Part shown: positions 34,996 to 43,792 of the stretch, piece by piece | Layout: each line of letters starts with the position of its first letter | How positions within the stretch are numbered: position 1 is the first letter of the stretch | DNA from: Granulosicoccaceae sp. 1_MG-2023 | Lineage (GTDB): Bacteria > Pseudomonadota > Gammaproteobacteria > Granulosicoccales > Granulosicoccaceae | DNA: 64,000 nucleotides | NCBI GenBank assembly: GCA_030546905.1 | Contig: JAUOPI010000006.1 | Span: 62,001 to 126,000, forward strand | Direction of reading: 5' to 3' | The notes under the pieces: model-generated | Seen by the model: only the letters and a program-made list of their open reading frames with translations | What the model was told of the DNA's origin: nothing | The model's database searches: none | Program-made: the position numbers and the translations under genes

Positions 34996-35823
34996 GTGAA
35001 ACGTCTATTGGTTCATGCTGATCTGGGCGCAGATTGCCCGGCGCGTCTGCAATACGCCGCACAGTTGGCGCAACTACACGGCGCGGCCCTGCATGGTATT
35101 TACATCATTCCGCCCTTTGAGCTGGCCGGCTATTCCAAGTACACCTTCCCGAAAGAAGTGCTCGAAGAACGTAACCGGGCCGAGCGGGCCGAGGCCGACG
35201 CCGTGCGTGAGGTTTTCGAAGAAACCCTGCAGGCCAATCAGATCCGCGGTCAGTGGCAGGTCGAGACCGGTGAGCCGGTCGAAACCCTGGCCGGCTGGTC
35301 GCGTACCGCCGACATGCTGGTGATCGGTCAGCGCAATCCGGACGATCCGAAATTCACCCGGCAGCTGGCCCCGGAGCGGGTGATTCTGCGTTCCGGCCGG
35401 CCGGTGGTGGTCACGCCCTATGTGCGCTTTGCCCTGGGTGAAGCCGGTACGCGGGTCCTGTTGGCCTGGGACGGTTCCCGTGAAGCGGCGCGCTCCATGC
35501 ACGATGCCTTGCCCTTGTTAAGCCGCGCTGCCAGCGTCAATATCGTGCGTTTTACCGAAGACAAATCCGCAGCGGCAACGACCGCGACCAACGCCGCGCT
35601 GGTGGGGTTTCTGGCCGATTACGGTATCCGTGCAGAGGCCGAGTCCCATGTTCAGAGCGATATCAGTGTCGGTGAGGCCTTGCTGAACCGGGCTGTGGAC
35701 CTGGGCAGCAATCTGATTGTCGCCGGCGCTTACGGCCAGTCGCGTCTGCGTGAAGTGTCGGTCGGCGGGGTCACACGTATCTTGCTTAAACACCTCAGTG
35801 TGCCGGTTTTGATGTCGCGCTGA
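34996..35823 (+). CDS. Tandem universal stress protein
   Basis: A 275-residue protein of two UspA-like domains. The GTG at 34996 is the likely start because a strong AGGAGGAAA site lies 7 bases upstream; an in-frame GTG at 34978 falls at that ribosome site. The first domain ends in GRPVVVTPYVR. The second runs from RVLLAWDGSREAARSMHDALP to LIVAGAYGQSRLREVSVGGVTRILLKHLSVPVLMSR, with the G-x2-G-x9-G-type nucleotide-binding pattern degenerate. Cytoplasmic, probably stress-responsive. No operon partner is evident. Confidence 0.88.
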   Translation: MKRLLVHADLGADCPARLQYAAQLAQLHGAALHGIYIIPPFELAGYSKYTFPKEVLEERNRAERAEADAVREVFEETLQANQIRGQWQVETGEPVETLAGWSRTADMLVIGQRNPDDPKFTRQLAPERVILRSGRPVVVTPYVRFALGEAGTRVLLAWDGSREAARSMHDALPLLSRAASVNIVRFTEDKSAAATTATNAALVGFLADYGIRAEAESHVQSDISVGEALLNRAVDLGSNLIVAGAYGQSRLREVSVGGVTRILLKHLSVPVLMSR

Positions 35824-35907
35824 ATGACGAAAACGCCAAGCACAGGCGGGTTGCCGGCAAGCCCACTATACTCGTGTATTGTGAATTTTCCGGAGTAAGC
35901 CAAGTCC

Positions 35908-37098
35908 ATGTCAGTCTGGCGTAAATCTGTCCCGCCTGTGCTCCTGTTGAGCGCCTTGTCGCTGCTTGCCGGCTGTGCCGCCCTGCGTCCGCAGGAAGCG
36001 GACGGCCCGGTACCGGCGGCGACCACAAGCACGTCCACGACCGACAGCAGCGCCGCGCAGCCGGCGCCGGTCGCGTCGCTGAATGTGCGGGCGCTGACCT
36101 CGGTTTTGCCCGAATTGCTGTCGGCACGGGCCGTGGTGGTCGGGGAAGAGCACGACCGCCTGGATCACCATGTGCTGCAGCTCGATGTGCTGCGTTATCT
36201 GCAATCGGTCAATCCGCGTATCGCCATTGGGCTGGAATTTTTCGACGTGAGTGTGCAGGACGCGCTGGATGACTATGTGGCCGGACGCATCGATGAGCAG
36301 ACCATGTTGCGCGAAACCGGCTACTTTGACCGCTGGCGTTTTGACTATCGCCTTTACGCGCCGATCCTGCGCTTTGCGCGGCAGAAAAATGTGCCGCTGA
36401 TTGCGCTGAATGTGCCCCGTGAGGTCAGCCGCAGCATCGCCCGCGGCGGGCTGGAAAGTCTGAGTGAGGCCGAGCGCGCCTATGTGCCGGATGAACTGGA
36501 CCGCACGGTGCCCGGTTATGAGGAGCGCATACGCAGCAGTTTTGCACAGCACGGCGAAACCCCGCTGAGCAATGTCGAACACTTTATCGAGGCACAGCTG
36601 GTCTGGGACGAGGCCATGGCCGACACGGCGGCGCGTTATCTTGAGGCCAATCCCGCCGATCAGATGGTGGTGCTGGCCGGTGTCGGCCATGTCATGTACG
36701 GCAGCGGTATTCCGACCCGGCTGGAACGGCGTATCGGTCCGCCCGTGCTGACCGTGGTGCCGGTCAGTGAGGCCGGCCAAAGCAGTGACGACATGGCCGA
36801 TTATCTGGTGCGCAGCGAGCCGCTGAGCCTGCCGGACAAGGGCACGCTCGGCATCATGCTGAGCGGCGAGGGAGACGACGGACTGCGTATTGATCAGGTG
36901 CTGGACGATAGCGCGGCCGGCCGCGCCGGTTTGCTGAAAGGCGATCTGCTGCGCGCAGTTGACGGTCAGCCGGTCAGTGATTTTGCCGCGCTGGCGGCGC
37001 TGATGTGGGACAAACGGCCCGGCGATAAGGTCGTGCTGCGTGTGGAGCGGCCGGGCACAGGGGAGACGCAAACACTGGATGTGCCGGTGACGCTCTGA
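35908..37098 (+). CDS. ChaN-family lipoprotein with C-terminal PDZ domain
   Basis: A 396-residue lipoprotein; the signal peptide ends LSALSLLAGC. Residues about 55-285 are a ChaN/haem-uptake-type domain: ARAVVVGEEHDRLDHHVLQLDVL, IGLEFFDVSVQDALDDYVAG, FDYRLYAPILRFARQKNVPLIALNVPREVS and VVLAGVGHVMYGSGIP. A PDZ domain closes the protein (GLRIDQVLDDSAAGRAGLLKGDLLRAVDGQPVSD). ChaN of Campylobacter binds haem, but binding here is untested. The PDZ part suggests protein contacts in the envelope. Confidence 0.88.
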   Translation: MSVWRKSVPPVLLLSALSLLAGCAALRPQEADGPVPAATTSTSTTDSSAAQPAPVASLNVRALTSVLPELLSARAVVVGEEHDRLDHHVLQLDVLRYLQSVNPRIAIGLEFFDVSVQDALDDYVAGRIDEQTMLRETGYFDRWRFDYRLYAPILRFARQKNVPLIALNVPREVSRSIARGGLESLSEAERAYVPDELDRTVPGYEERIRSSFAQHGETPLSNVEHFIEAQLVWDEAMADTAARYLEANPADQMVVLAGVGHVMYGSGIPTRLERRIGPPVLTVVPVSEAGQSSDDMADYLVRSEPLSLPDKGTLGIMLSGEGDDGLRIDQVLDDSAAGRAGLLKGDLLRAVDGQPVSDFAALAALMWDKRPGDKVVLRVERPGTGETQTLDVPVTL

Positions 37099-37381
37099 TA
37101 CACAATCCGTAGCAAAAAAACAGATCTGTTTTGGTATGAGAATGTAATTTTATGTAATGCGGCGTAAGTCTTACCGGCCCGTCGGTAGAATGTAAAGCGA
37201 CTGTGTCATCAAGAACCGGCCGGCGCTGTGAAATATTCACCGTTTACACTGTCGGTTCTTCACCGAGGCCCGCGCAACCGGGCGCCATACTGACACCACT
37301 TTGTGAATTTGTCGGGGGCGATGTGAGAAGGGCAGGGGACAAGAGCCGGACATTCGTGGCGGCAGGCCGGATACGTCGCTT
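37099..37381 (+). other. Intergenic region upstream of hybrid histidine kinase
   Basis: 283 bases without a convincing gene. It starts with an AT-rich 16-base perfect palindrome, AAAACAGATCTGTTTT (37117-37132), 19 bases after the ChaN stop, that may act as a weak terminator. The rest probably holds the promoter of the kinase gene. Confidence 0.45.
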
Positions 37382-39166
37382 ATGAGTACGCAAAGCGGCA
37401 AGGAGGACCCGGCCCATCAACGACTGGTGGGCGAGGCGGTGCGCTTTATGTACGCCAATATCGCCCGTATCAGTGCCATTCAGTTGTTTTTCCCGCTGGC
37501 ACTGGCCTGGTTGTTCTGGCCGCACTTCCCGCATAGCACCGTCTTGCTCTGGAGCAGTGCGGTTATCGGCGTGTATCTATCGCGCATTCTGCTGGCGCGT
37601 GCTTTTCACCGCCAGAGCACCATCTCCGACCCACAACGCTGGGCACGCTACTTCACCTTCACTTCGCTGGCCTCGGGTCTTCTCTGGGGGCTGGCCAGCC
37701 GTTTGTTTTATGTTGCCGACGCGGTGCAGATGCAGGTTTTGCTGTATGTGCTGATTGTCGGCGTGGCGGTCGGCTCACTGATCGTGACCTGCTACTGGCT
37801 GCCGGCGTTTTTTGCCTACACCCTGACGTCGGTGGGCATACTCGCGGTGCATCTGATTAGCCTGGGGAGTCCGGCCGAGACCATTCTGGCGGTGCTGCTG
37901 GTGCTCTATGTAGTGATGTTTTCCCGCGTTGCGGTGCAGACCCGGCAGCTGATGTATCACGGCATACAGGTGCAGTTTGATAATGTGGCGCTGGTGCAGC
38001 AGCTGCGTGAGGCCAAGGAAAAAGCCGAGGCGGCCAACCGCGCCAAAACACGCTTTCTGGCCTCGGCCAACCATGATCTGCGCCAGCCGGTGCATGCCCT
38101 GTCACTGATGACCCATGCCGCCAGGCAGGAGATGGACAGCCCGCGCGGCCAGCGGCTGCACAGCAATATGAGCCGCACGGTGCAAAACCTCGGGCAGCTG
38201 CTCGAATCCCTGCTTGATCTGTCACGGCTGGACGCCGACGCCATGCGCGTGCAGCGGGCCCACTGTAATCTCGAGGCGCTGGGGGCGCAGCTGCGGACCG
38301 AATTCCTGCCGCTGGCGCAACGCAAGAAGCTGCGTTTCGGCTTGCGCTTTTTCGACAAAAACGTCTACACCGATATCGCCTTGCTGGAACGGATTCTGCG
38401 CAATCTGATCGGCAATGCGATCCGCTATACCAATGTCGGCGGGGTACTGGTCGCTTGCCGGCGACGCGGCGAAAACGTGGTGATCGAAGTCTGGGACAGC
38501 GGTGTCGGCATTGAGGACAGCGAAGGAGAGGCGATCTTCAGCGAGTTTTATCAGTGCCCGGCCAAGGCCCAGGAGAGCAATCAGGGGCTGGGGCTGGGCT
38601 TATCGATCTGCCACCGCGTGGCGGCCCTGCTCGGGCACCAGCTGAGTTACCACTCGGAACGTGGCCGCGGCACGGTGTTCCGCCTCACGCTGCCGGCCGG
38701 TGCGGCGGCAGACCGGGTCACATGCATTAAGGAACCGCAGTGCGGGCAGGCGCTGTCCGGCAGAACCATTGTGCTGATCGATTCTGATCCGCTGGCCCGT
38801 GAGATTTTGCGCGAAATACTGGTGCAATGGGGCGTGGTGGTGCACTGCGCATCGGCGATTGATGGCGCCGAAGCCATCCTCAGCGGGCATGACGGGGATC
38901 TGGTGATTTGTGACTGCCGCAGTGCCGCCGGCCAGTCTCCGGCGGAAAAGGTGGCCGGTTTGCGCCGCATGGCGGGCAATAAGGCGCTGCCGTGTTTGTT
39001 GCTGAGCGGCGATACCCATGCCTTGCCGGAAAAAGACGTGGAAGGGCTCGGTCAGGTGGCGGTGATGCACAAACCGGTGCCGGTGGGCACGCTCTATCAC
39101 GCGGTAGTCAAGCTGCTTGGCCAGCCCCGTGCCGAAGCGGTCTTGCCCCCGGCTCAGAAAGCGTAA
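37382..39166 (+). CDS. Hybrid sensor histidine kinase / response regulator
   Basis: A 594-residue membrane kinase. About six hydrophobic segments occupy residues 20-190. A short coiled linker (EAKEKAEAANRAKTRFLAS) leads to the HisKA domain with the phospho-accepting His in ANHDLRQPVHALSLM. The HATPase has the N box (NLIGNAIRYTN), G1 (EVWDSGVGIED) and G2 (GLGLGLSICHRVAALLG). The C-terminal receiver begins TIVLIDSDPLAREILREIL, has the acceptor Asp in VICDCRSA and the Lys in VMHKPVPVG. No output regulator is adjacent. Its stop overlaps the end of the opposite-strand gene by 13 bases. Confidence 0.93.
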   Translation: MSTQSGKEDPAHQRLVGEAVRFMYANIARISAIQLFFPLALAWLFWPHFPHSTVLLWSSAVIGVYLSRILLARAFHRQSTISDPQRWARYFTFTSLASGLLWGLASRLFYVADAVQMQVLLYVLIVGVAVGSLIVTCYWLPAFFAYTLTSVGILAVHLISLGSPAETILAVLLVLYVVMFSRVAVQTRQLMYHGIQVQFDNVALVQQLREAKEKAEAANRAKTRFLASANHDLRQPVHALSLMTHAARQEMDSPRGQRLHSNMSRTVQNLGQLLESLLDLSRLDADAMRVQRAHCNLEALGAQLRTEFLPLAQRKKLRFGLRFFDKNVYTDIALLERILRNLIGNAIRYTNVGGVLVACRRRGENVVIEVWDSGVGIEDSEGEAIFSEFYQCPAKAQESNQGLGLGLSICHRVAALLGHQLSYHSERGRGTVFRLTLPAGAAADRVTCIKEPQCGQALSGRTIVLIDSDPLAREILREILVQWGVVVHCASAIDGAEAILSGHDGDLVICDCRSAAGQSPAEKVAGLRRMAGNKALPCLLLSGDTHALPEKDVEGLGQVAVMHKPVPVGTLYHAVVKLLGQPRAEAVLPPAQKA

Positions 39167-39942
39167 GGGTTGTAGCGGCAGGGCGGGCCGCTCTGTTCGT
39201 CGCCGGGGTCGTTCTGAATCGGAATATTGGTCAGACAATGCCAGCGGAAGCGGCCGAGCTGGTCGGGTTTTTCCGGCGTCATGCGGATTTGTCCGTTACG
39301 CCCGAATTCACCGGACAGGGTGGCAAGCAGCTCGCCGGAACCGCGTAGCTCCAGATCGCGGATATAGGGCGAGCCTGCGGCCGGTAAGGGCGGTGCGGTG
39401 TCGCGTGACGGCCAGTCGCGGTGCTGCAGATAAAACGCCTGCAGGGCCTGCTGGCTTGCCATCAGGCGCCGCAGCGTCTGACCGAACTGCCAGCGCAGGC
39501 GGGCACGGAGTTCTTCGTTATCGAGGGTGTTTTCCGCAATCAGACGTCCCGGCGGCGTGGCATGCGCCTTCAGGCTCAGCATTAATTCACGGTTTTTTCC
39601 TGTCTCCGGCCGGCTGTAGCGTACCAGCTCGCCGGTGCCTTCGTGGGTCAGCGGGTTGTAGCGCGGCACGGGTTCGGGGTCGCCTTGTGCGCCGCGGCGC
39701 AGCTCAGCCAGAATCTGGCCCGGCGGCGAGTCGGGCAGGAATACCGCGCCACCGCTCAGGGTCAGCACCGCCGAGATCAGCAGCGCTTTGACCGAGCCGC
39801 GTGGAGCACGCCGGCGTGCCGGCTTGCTACTGCTTGTATAAAGCGAAAGGAACTCGTCATCGCCGCTGTCAGCGATGGGCACAAGTGCCCGTGAGGACGG
39901 GATTGGCTCGAAGTGCGAGTGCTGGCTCGGATCGTCGTGCAT
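39154..39942 (-). CDS. Membrane protein with pilin-like C-terminal domain
   Basis: A 262-residue protein that I do not recognise. Residues 1-50 are polar and probably cytoplasmic. One membrane helix (about 50-68, VKALLISAVLTLSGGAVFL) follows a basic stretch. The C-terminal 120 residues resemble the globular half of type IV pilins: LQAFYLQHRDWPSR, then SPYIRDLELRGSGELLATLSG, GQIRMTPEK, RFRWHCLTNIPIQ and a final PPCRYNPYAF, where pilins have a disulfide-closed C-terminus. No prepilin peptidase motif (GFTLIE) is present. It is the third gene in the minus-strand kinase locus, 164 bases after its neighbour. Confidence 0.6.
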   Translation of the reverse strand: MHDDPSQHSHFEPIPSSRALVPIADSGDDEFLSLYTSSSKPARRRAPRGSVKALLISAVLTLSGGAVFLPDSPPGQILAELRRGAQGDPEPVPRYNPLTHEGTGELVRYSRPETGKNRELMLSLKAHATPPGRLIAENTLDNEELRARLRWQFGQTLRRLMASQQALQAFYLQHRDWPSRDTAPPLPAAGSPYIRDLELRGSGELLATLSGEFGRNGQIRMTPEKPDQLGRFRWHCLTNIPIQNDPGDEQSGPPCRYNPYAF

Positions 39943-40106
39943 AGTCGCCGGTTCGGGTTGTTCGAAAGTGAATGGGGCAGGCCTGAACCCTATATGGGCA
40001 GCGGGCCGGAAATCCGAAGCCTGACAGGACGGTTATGTTAGCGACTTAACAGCCTGAGCCCCGTGTAACTCACAGGGCTTGACAAACTGAAGGGTTTTAC
40101 CCGTCT

Positions 40107-40718
40107 TTACTGAGGCAGAGGTACGCTGACATCGACATTGTCGCCGCTATCGCCACCTCCACCACCGCCGCCACCGGCTGCGGCCAGACCGCCGAGTGCG
40201 ACCGCACCGAGGCCGATCCACAGCCATTTATTGGATTTGAGGCTGCCTGTTGCGGCGGACTCATCACCCTTGGCCGCCACCGCGCCGGCCGCGCCTGTGC
40301 CTGCCACCACATTCACGCTGAGCGGTTCAAAGTAAAAGCCGCGCAGCAGTTGATTACCGCCTGTGTCGCCGGCCTGAATATAGTATTCCAGCCGCGGTGG
40401 CTGCAGCTCGGCAGGCGGCACCTCGGCCATGAAAATGCCGCTGTTGCCCGAGGCCTGCATGGACTGCGAGCGGTATTCGTCCTCACCGGCATTGCGGTAG
40501 AACAGGGTGACTTCACTGACGCCGTTTTCGTCGGTGACCGTTGCGTAAATCTGCAGCGGCTGATCATCGGGCGCGTCGTTGTCGGCCGGCTCATGCTGGA
40601 CCTTCGGCGGTGTGGTATCCGGGGTGGCGGCCAGCGCCCCGGTACTGAGCAGCGGTGAGAGTGCCAGAATCGCGCTCAGGGCAAGTGAGCCGGCCCGCTG
40701 TGTTGTTGATGGCGTCAT
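40107..40718 (-). CDS. Secreted Ig-like protein with C-terminal helix and Gly-rich tail (kinase partner, locus A)
   Basis: A 203-residue exported protein. The ATG at 40718 follows AAGGGTTTT and opens a signal peptide ending LLSTGALA. The middle (about 35-145) is an Ig/E-set-like domain: IYATVTDENGVSEVTLFYRN, DEYRSQSMQASGNSGIFMAEVP, LEYYIQAGDTGGNQLLRGFYFEPLSV. A membrane-type helix begins KWLWIGLGAVALGGLAAA, runs into eight or more glycines and ends DNVDVSVPLPQ. The protein at 55189 has the same plan and near-identical helix. It lies 98 bases after the kinase gene on the same strand. Function unknown; probable partner of the kinase. Confidence 0.8.
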   Translation of the reverse strand: MTPSTTQRAGSLALSAILALSPLLSTGALAATPDTTPPKVQHEPADNDAPDDQPLQIYATVTDENGVSEVTLFYRNAGEDEYRSQSMQASGNSGIFMAEVPPAELQPPRLEYYIQAGDTGGNQLLRGFYFEPLSVNVVAGTGAAGAVAAKGDESAATGSLKSNKWLWIGLGAVALGGLAAAGGGGGGGGDSGDNVDVSVPLPQ

Positions 40719-40816
40719 AGAAAACCCTTGTAGTTCAATGCGATGACAGGCGGAGTCAGTAATGCTGAAAATCGATACTAACCCGATAAAAGACAAAAAC
40801 ACATCAGCTATCCGGC

Positions 40817-42907
40817 CTACCACTTTACCGCCTGCCAGTAGCCGTCTTTCTTTTCGGTCCGCAGTGGCATATCCCGCCAGCCGGCTCCCGGCAGGACCGT
40901 GTCACCGCTGCGACTGATCAGGCGCTGTATGCGGATGGTGGCCGAGGCCACGCCGAGTCCCGGGTTGCTGGAAAAATCGGCTATGCCCAACTCCATGGAC
41001 ACATATTGCCGGCAGAGCTGCTCGATCAGCTCACGGCGCTCGCCGGCGGGGCGGGAGATTTCCTGCAGGTAGGCGGTGTCGCAGCGTGCGAGGCTGGTTT
41101 TGAGTTCGTTAAACAGGCGGCTGACCGACTGGATGTCCGATTCGCGGTCCTGTTGCGCGCGCTCGGTTTTGCCGGGCGTCGCCGCGGCGGCCCGTTGCGC
41201 TGCCAAGCGCGCGGCTTCGGCCTGTTGGCGTTTTCTGGCTTGCGCGGCGGCTGCGGCGCGGGCCTGTTCTTCCGCCAGTCGCCGCTCTTCGGCCAGTCGC
41301 TGTTCCTCGGCCAGACGCTGTTCCTCGGCCAGACGCTGCTCTTCGGCCAGGCGTTGCTCCTCAGCCAGACGTTGTTCTTCAGCCAGGCGTTGCTGTTCGG
41401 CCAAGCGTTGTTCTTCAGCGAGGCGTTTTCCCTCAGCCAGACGGGCCGCCTCTTCAGCGCGGCGCTGTTCTTCAGCCAGCTGTCGTTGGGCTTCACGGGC
41501 GCGGTCTTGCTCTGCGGCGGAGAGCAAGGCGTCTGCCTGCGACGGGGCTTCCGGGCCGGCCTGCGTCTGTGGCGCCGCCGTGCGGGCCGCCTGTTCTCCG
41601 GTCAGTTGTTCGCCCGGTATGGGGGCTGGCGGTTCGCCGGCGCTGAGCGGCGATGGCGCTTGAGCAGTCCCGGCCGGCGTTTGTTGGCTGACCACGGCGG
41701 GCAGCCGGCGCGCGACCTGTTCTGACGGACCGGCCGCCGCCGGCGTGCTGTCCGGCGCGGGGCCGCGCAACACCAGCCAGGCGCTGCCGGCGCCGAGCAC
41801 TGCCAGTGCCGCCACGGCCGGGATGGCGTAACGTCGTGCGGCAGCGGTCTTGTCCTGTGCCAAGGCCGGCGTGGACGCCGGGCGCGGCGGCTGCAGCGGT
41901 GCGGCGGCAGGGGCGGGGTTGTAGACGGTGGCCGGCTCCTGCGGAGGCGGCACGACAGCGGTGGTTGCCAGCTCGGTGGGCGGTTCGGCGCTGGCTGCTG
42001 TGTCTGCGCGGGCGTTTTGCTGCGTGTTGCCCAGCAGCAGGCTACGGAACCGGGCGACGCTTTGCGGGCGGTTCTGCGCTTCGAACTGCATGGCCTGGTC
42101 TATGGCTGACAGAAAGCCCGCCGAGTAGCCTGCCGCTTCGGGCAGTTGGCTGATCGGGGTTAAGGGATCAGGCTGATGCTGTACCAGTTTGGTAAAGCGG
42201 CTGAAGGCGTCCACCGGCAAACTTTGCGCGATCACGTAATAAAGCGTCGCGCCGAGCGCGTAGATATCCGTCCACGGCCCCTGTTGGGTGCCGTCCTCGT
42301 CCATTTGCTCGTAGGGCGCATAACCTTTGGTCAGCACCCGCGTCATATTGTGGCTTTTGCCGGCGACCTGTTGGCGGGCCGAACCGAAGTCGAGCAGCAC
42401 CGGGCTGCCGTCCTCGCGGATGTAGATGTTGGACGGCTTGATATCGCGGTGAATTACCGCGTGGGAATGAACCAGTTCGAGGCCGTCGAGCAGATCGGCA
42501 AAAAGGCGTTTGAGTTCGCTCTCTTCACGATAGCGGGGCGTGCGCATCAGCAGATCAAAACCGTTGCCCTGCTCATAGTCCATGACCATATAGGCGGTAT
42601 TGTTCTCTTCGAAAACGCTGTGCACGCGGACGATATTGTGGTGTTTGAAACGCGCCAGCATGCGCGCTTCTTCGATAAAGCGTGTCAGTCCCCAGCGGTA
42701 GGTCTCGCCGTCGGCACCGGTGCGCGGCAGGACATAGCTGGCTTCCTTGCGCTCGGCGATGTCCGAGGGCAGGTATTCCTTGATTGCGACACGGGTCTGC
42801 AGATTGGTGTCGGTGGCCAGGTAAGTGATACCAAAGCCGCCGCGACCGAGCAGGGAGTCGATCCGGTACCAGAGCAGCTTCGTGCCTTGCTTGAGTTGTT
42901 CGGCCAT
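40817..42907 (-). CDS. Transmembrane Ser/Thr protein kinase with repeat coiled coil (locus A)
   Basis: A 696-residue kinase. The start at 42907 aligns exactly with its paralogue at 52905. Residues 14-290 are a Hanks-type kinase: GRGGFG loop, VAIKE (Lys43), HRDIKPSN (Asp155), LLDFGSAR (Asp173) and GYAPYEQ. A Pro/Ala linker leads to one membrane helix, about 360-380. The extracytoplasmic part has a charged coiled coil containing ten RLAEEQ-type repeats (489-548) and a C-terminal domain of about 110 residues (LCRQYVSMELGIADFS to YWQAVKW) shared with the paralogue. There are no PASTA repeats. It is divergent from carbonic anhydrase. All catalytic residues are present. Confidence 0.92.
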   Translation of the reverse strand: MAEQLKQGTKLLWYRIDSLLGRGGFGITYLATDTNLQTRVAIKEYLPSDIAERKEASYVLPRTGADGETYRWGLTRFIEEARMLARFKHHNIVRVHSVFEENNTAYMVMDYEQGNGFDLLMRTPRYREESELKRLFADLLDGLELVHSHAVIHRDIKPSNIYIREDGSPVLLDFGSARQQVAGKSHNMTRVLTKGYAPYEQMDEDGTQQGPWTDIYALGATLYYVIAQSLPVDAFSRFTKLVQHQPDPLTPISQLPEAAGYSAGFLSAIDQAMQFEAQNRPQSVARFRSLLLGNTQQNARADTAASAEPPTELATTAVVPPPQEPATVYNPAPAAAPLQPPRPASTPALAQDKTAAARRYAIPAVAALAVLGAGSAWLVLRGPAPDSTPAAAGPSEQVARRLPAVVSQQTPAGTAQAPSPLSAGEPPAPIPGEQLTGEQAARTAAPQTQAGPEAPSQADALLSAAEQDRAREAQRQLAEEQRRAEEAARLAEGKRLAEEQRLAEQQRLAEEQRLAEEQRLAEEQRLAEEQRLAEEQRLAEERRLAEEQARAAAAAQARKRQQAEAARLAAQRAAAATPGKTERAQQDRESDIQSVSRLFNELKTSLARCDTAYLQEISRPAGERRELIEQLCRQYVSMELGIADFSSNPGLGVASATIRIQRLISRSGDTVLPGAGWRDMPLRTEKKDGYWQAVKW
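41264..41443 (-). repeat. Ten 18-base tandem repeats inside kinase A
   Basis: Each unit encodes RLAEEQ or a near variant (RLAEGK, RLAEQQ, RLAEER). Third-base differences separate the copies, so they are not all recent duplications, but neighbouring units (for example the pair near 41300-41330) are identical. The repeats lengthen the extracytoplasmic coiled coil without changing frame. Confidence 0.9.
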
Positions 42908-43106
42908 GGGGTGTTGCGGGTTCGTTCCGTTGTTGTGCGATGTCTTTGCGGAGCGCTGTGCCCGGCAACTGACGCTACTATACCCAAAAATGACACAGGG
43001 CTGACACTGCTGCGCGGCTCCTGAGACAAATGTGCTAATTTGTTTGTGTAGTCGGCGGGTGTTTGTGGCTGTATGCCCGGCCGCCGGCAGATGACCCGGG
43101 GCACTG

Positions 43107-43778
43107 ATGCAAATGGATATAAACGACCTGAACCAAGATGACGAAGAAATGGCCAAGCTGTTCGAGAACAACAAGCTCTGGGCGGAGAAGGTACGCCGTG
43201 AGCAGCCGGATTTCTTCGAGAAGCTGACCCATCAACAGCATCCGGAGTTTCTCTGGATCGGCTGTTCGGACAGCCGCGTGCCGGCCAATGAGATCGTCAA
43301 TATGTTGCCCGGCGAGCTGTTTGTTCACCGCAATGTGGCCAATCTGGTGTTGCCGGGTGATCTTAACTGTATGTCAGTTCTGTACTACGCCGTTGAGGTG
43401 TTGCAGGTGAAGCATATTCTGGTCTGCGGGCATTACGGTTGCGGGGGTGTTTCGGCGGCCATGTCGAACCGTTCCCACGGCATGATCGATGGCTGGCTGC
43501 ACAACATCAAAAACGTCTACCACAAACATCATCAGCAGCTGGATCTGGCGGCCACCGAGGAACAGCGTCTTGACCGTCTGTGTGAGCTGAACGTGATCGA
43601 GCAGGTCGCCAATGTGAGCCAGACACCGGTGGTGCAGAAAGCCTGGGGGCGCGGCAATCCGCTGACCGTGCATGGCGTGATCTACAGCATCCGCGATGGC
43701 ATTCTCAAAGACCTGGACGTGCGCGTGACGGGGGTACAGCAGACGCCGCGCAGTTTTCATATCCACGACGACGAGTAA
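43107..43778 (+). CDS. can: Beta-carbonic anhydrase
   Basis: Zinc enzyme interconverting CO2 and bicarbonate, 223 residues. Zinc ligands are visible in WIGCSDSRVPANEI (Cys, with the Asp-Arg dyad) and in LVCGHYGCGGV (His and Cys). FVHRNVANLV and the C-terminal VHGVIYSIRDG are conserved in the E. coli Can type. The first ATG is used; a second in-frame ATG at 43113 is possible. It is divergent from kinase A and converges on panE, 14 bases away. Confidence 0.95.
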   Translation: MQMDINDLNQDDEEMAKLFENNKLWAEKVRREQPDFFEKLTHQQHPEFLWIGCSDSRVPANEIVNMLPGELFVHRNVANLVLPGDLNCMSVLYYAVEVLQVKHILVCGHYGCGGVSAAMSNRSHGMIDGWLHNIKNVYHKHHQQLDLAATEEQRLDRLCELNVIEQVANVSQTPVVQKAWGRGNPLTVHGVIYSIRDGILKDLDVRVTGVQQTPRSFHIHDDE

Positions 43779-43792
43779 GGCCCCGCGGCCGC

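Noticed and set aside
40107-40718. GlyGly-CTERM sorting tail handled by the rhomboid at 6799
   Set aside because: In GlyGly-CTERM tails the glycines precede the helix and basic residues follow; here the order is reversed and the end is acidic. The rhomboid is also longer than typical rhombosortases.
40817-42907. PASTA-type or type VI-secretion-linked kinase
   Set aside because: No PASTA domain is present in the extracytoplasmic part, and no type VI or phosphatase genes lie nearby.
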